Below, piece after piece: positions 62,557 to 64,000 of a stretch of DNA of 64,000 nucleotides; position 1 is the stretch's first letter; each line of letters begins with the position of its first letter. The notes beneath the pieces were generated by a model that worked only from the letters and a program-made list of their open reading frames with translations, had not been told where the DNA came from and made no database searches. The DNA comes from Ferruginibacter sp. (GTDB lineage: Bacteria > Bacteroidota > Bacteroidia > Chitinophagales > Chitinophagaceae). The stretch spans positions 310,001 through 374,000 of the forward strand of contig NZ_JAQBNR010000015.1 in the NCBI RefSeq assembly GCF_028288465.1, written 5' to 3'. Both the position numbers and the translations under genes were made by a program.

Positions 62557-63962
62557 TCATCAGAAGCGGCCTTTCCATTTTAGTGGATCATCCCCGCCTG
62601 TACTGGAACAATGGCTGCAAACCGGGAACCGACTGGATACGCTTTACACCCTTAAAACAACCAAAAGACAAATCGCGGACTGCTAAAGAAGATGCCCGTT
62701 ATATCAGCCCTGTATTAGGTTTGCCCGGTTACCGGCATACCATCGGCATAGCAAGATCGTGGCATTTTATTACCGTGCCTTTTTTTATGCTGAACGGAGT
62801 TGTTTTTATATTCCTGCTTTTTTATACCAGGCAATGGGTACGTATTGTTCCCACCTCATGGAAAATTATTCCGGATGCCTGGAATGTTTTTGTTCATTAT
62901 GCAACACTGCATCTGCCGGTGGAGCCCAATGGATATTATCAATTCAATGCGTTGCAGCAGCTATCTTATTTTGGTGCGGTTTTTATCCTGGCACCTTTGG
63001 CAATGTTTACTGGCATGGCTATGTCGCCCGCTATTGAAAACCGGTTTCACTGGTATCCAAAATTATTCGGCAACCGCCAGAGTGCCCGTTCTGTACACTT
63101 TTTAATCATGATAGCCTATGTGATCTTTATTATGATACATGTTGCTATGATAGCTGCAACAGGGTTGGCTAGAAATATGAATCATATTACTTTGGGAACA
63201 GATGATACGGGCAGTTTATCAGGATTGTACATCGGCATTGCAATTATTTTTATTACCGGCGGTATGGGTTTTCTTGCGCATTGGCTTTCCTGGCGCAAAC
63301 CACGGTTGCTGCAACAGCTGAATGCTGCCATCAATGAAAATCTATGGCGGGTTACTTTAAACCGGTTCAAGCCAAAAGCGTATTACAACAAAAAGGATAT
63401 TTCGCCCTACTTCTGGGCCAACGGAAAAATGCCTGCTTCGGAGACATGGCAACAACTTGCAGCAAATGATTTTAAAGATTACAAATTAAAGATTGGAGGG
63501 CTGGTAGATAACCCGGTATCATTATCACTGCAGGAGCTTAAAGATTTAGGGATGAAGCAAACCATTACAATGCATCATTGCATACAGGGCTGGTCAGGAA
63601 TAGCTGAATGGGGAGGACTGCCAATTGGTAAAATTATTGAATTGGTTAAACCACATGCAACGGTAACAACTGTAGCTTTCTATTCTTTTGGCGAAGGGCT
63701 TTACGGAGGCGTTTATTATGATACCAGCACGCTTGATAACTGCCTGAAGCCTCAATCCATACTGGCATGGGAAATGAATTATGAAACATTACCGCCTGAA
63801 CATGGCGCTCCGTTAAGGCTTAGGATAGAAAATCAACTGGGTTATAAAATGGTGAAATGGATAAGCTCTATTGAGTTTTTGGAAACACATGAAAGTATAG
63901 GGAAAGGTTTTGGAGGCAAAAATGAAGATGATGAATATTTTGATTTGCTGGCCAATACGTAA
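62511..63962 (+). CDS. YedYZ-like fused molybdoenzyme, main part (frameshifted)
   Basis: Continuation of the preceding frame; true coding begins near 62547. Residues ~10-275: cytochrome b-type membrane part with several TM helices and membrane His (RSWHFITVPFFM, VFVHYATLHLP, SVHFLIMIAYVIFIMIHV), likely b-heme ligands. Residues ~320-483: sulfite-oxidase/YedY-type molybdopterin domain, with the Mo-ligating Cys in MHHCIQGWSGIAEWGG and the EHGAPLRLRIENQLGYKMVKW signature. In YedYZ these two parts are separate proteins; here they are fused. Role: membrane-bound oxidoreductase, possibly methionine-sulfoxide or other S/N-oxide reduction; substrate unknown. Confidence 0.85.
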   Translation: MGKSQPLGQLLFLVLIIRSGLSILVDHPRLYWNNGCKPGTDWIRFTPLKQPKDKSRTAKEDARYISPVLGLPGYRHTIGIARSWHFITVPFFMLNGVVFIFLLFYTRQWVRIVPTSWKIIPDAWNVFVHYATLHLPVEPNGYYQFNALQQLSYFGAVFILAPLAMFTGMAMSPAIENRFHWYPKLFGNRQSARSVHFLIMIAYVIFIMIHVAMIAATGLARNMNHITLGTDDTGSLSGLYIGIAIIFITGGMGFLAHWLSWRKPRLLQQLNAAINENLWRVTLNRFKPKAYYNKKDISPYFWANGKMPASETWQQLAANDFKDYKLKIGGLVDNPVSLSLQELKDLGMKQTITMHHCIQGWSGIAEWGGLPIGKIIELVKPHATVTTVAFYSFGEGLYGGVYYDTSTLDNCLKPQSILAWEMNYETLPPEHGAPLRLRIENQLGYKMVKWISSIEFLETHESIGKGFGGKNEDDEYFDLLANT

Positions 63963-64000
63963 TAGATTAAGAACACATCAATACAATACTATTTCAATAA

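Overview
The window looks like a chromosome segment of a Bacteroidota bacterium, most likely family Chitinophagaceae. Five secreted proteins end in type IX secretion (T9SS) sorting domains: three type A and two of the gliding-motility-associated type B. TAnnTTTG-like -7 boxes occur, and other gene types typical of the group are present (PorT-like barrel, GH106 hydrolase, DUF302, TPR-sensor kinases with LuxR-type regulators). No T9SS machinery, rRNA, tRNA, CRISPR array, transposase or integrase was seen.

Layout. 1-18 kb: surface and secreted proteins (ELWxxDGT-repeat protein, PorT-like barrel, DPG-repeat protein, CotA-like multicopper oxidase, Ig-like-repeat adhesin), a photolyase-like protein with apparently reversed domain order, a multi-TM protein and two tiny YodC-like proteins. 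18-29 kb: a membrane-anchored protein, a GH106-type rhamnosidase, a TPR/HTH regulator split by a one-base frameshift, then a small membrane ORF and a large beta-helix surface protein preceded by four helically phased TTGCAGC heptamers. 29-39 kb: DUF302, SDR, Crp/Fnr regulator plus beta-propeller protein, cytochrome c lipoprotein, small secreted proteins, App1 phosphatase and K+ channel. 39-49 kb: an isocitrate dehydrogenase/CutA-like/small-protein cluster with a histone-H1-like gene, then a TolC-HlyD-ABC export operon divergent from a LysR regulator. 49-64 kb: two two-component pairs, a PEP-mutase-like enzyme, membrane proteins, a zincin-like secreted protein, an SGNH lipoprotein and a YedYZ-like fused molybdoenzyme split by a frameshift.

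The most striking feature is between the genes. Three unrelated non-coding repeat families fill most gaps: A (127 bp, nested palindrome, about 11 copies plus fragments), B (about 391 bp, 11-bp terminal inverted repeats, two full copies and several fragments) and C (about 264 bp, imperfect terminal inverted repeats, four copies plus fragments). Every copy of all three lies in the same orientation whatever the direction of the flanking genes, and in several places the families are fused. They look like MITE/REP-type elements mobilised in trans, perhaps with replication-linked insertion.

Two or three genes are interrupted at homopolymer runs (A3 at 24102, T5 at 62542, T6 at 59264), which could be real decay or sequencing error.
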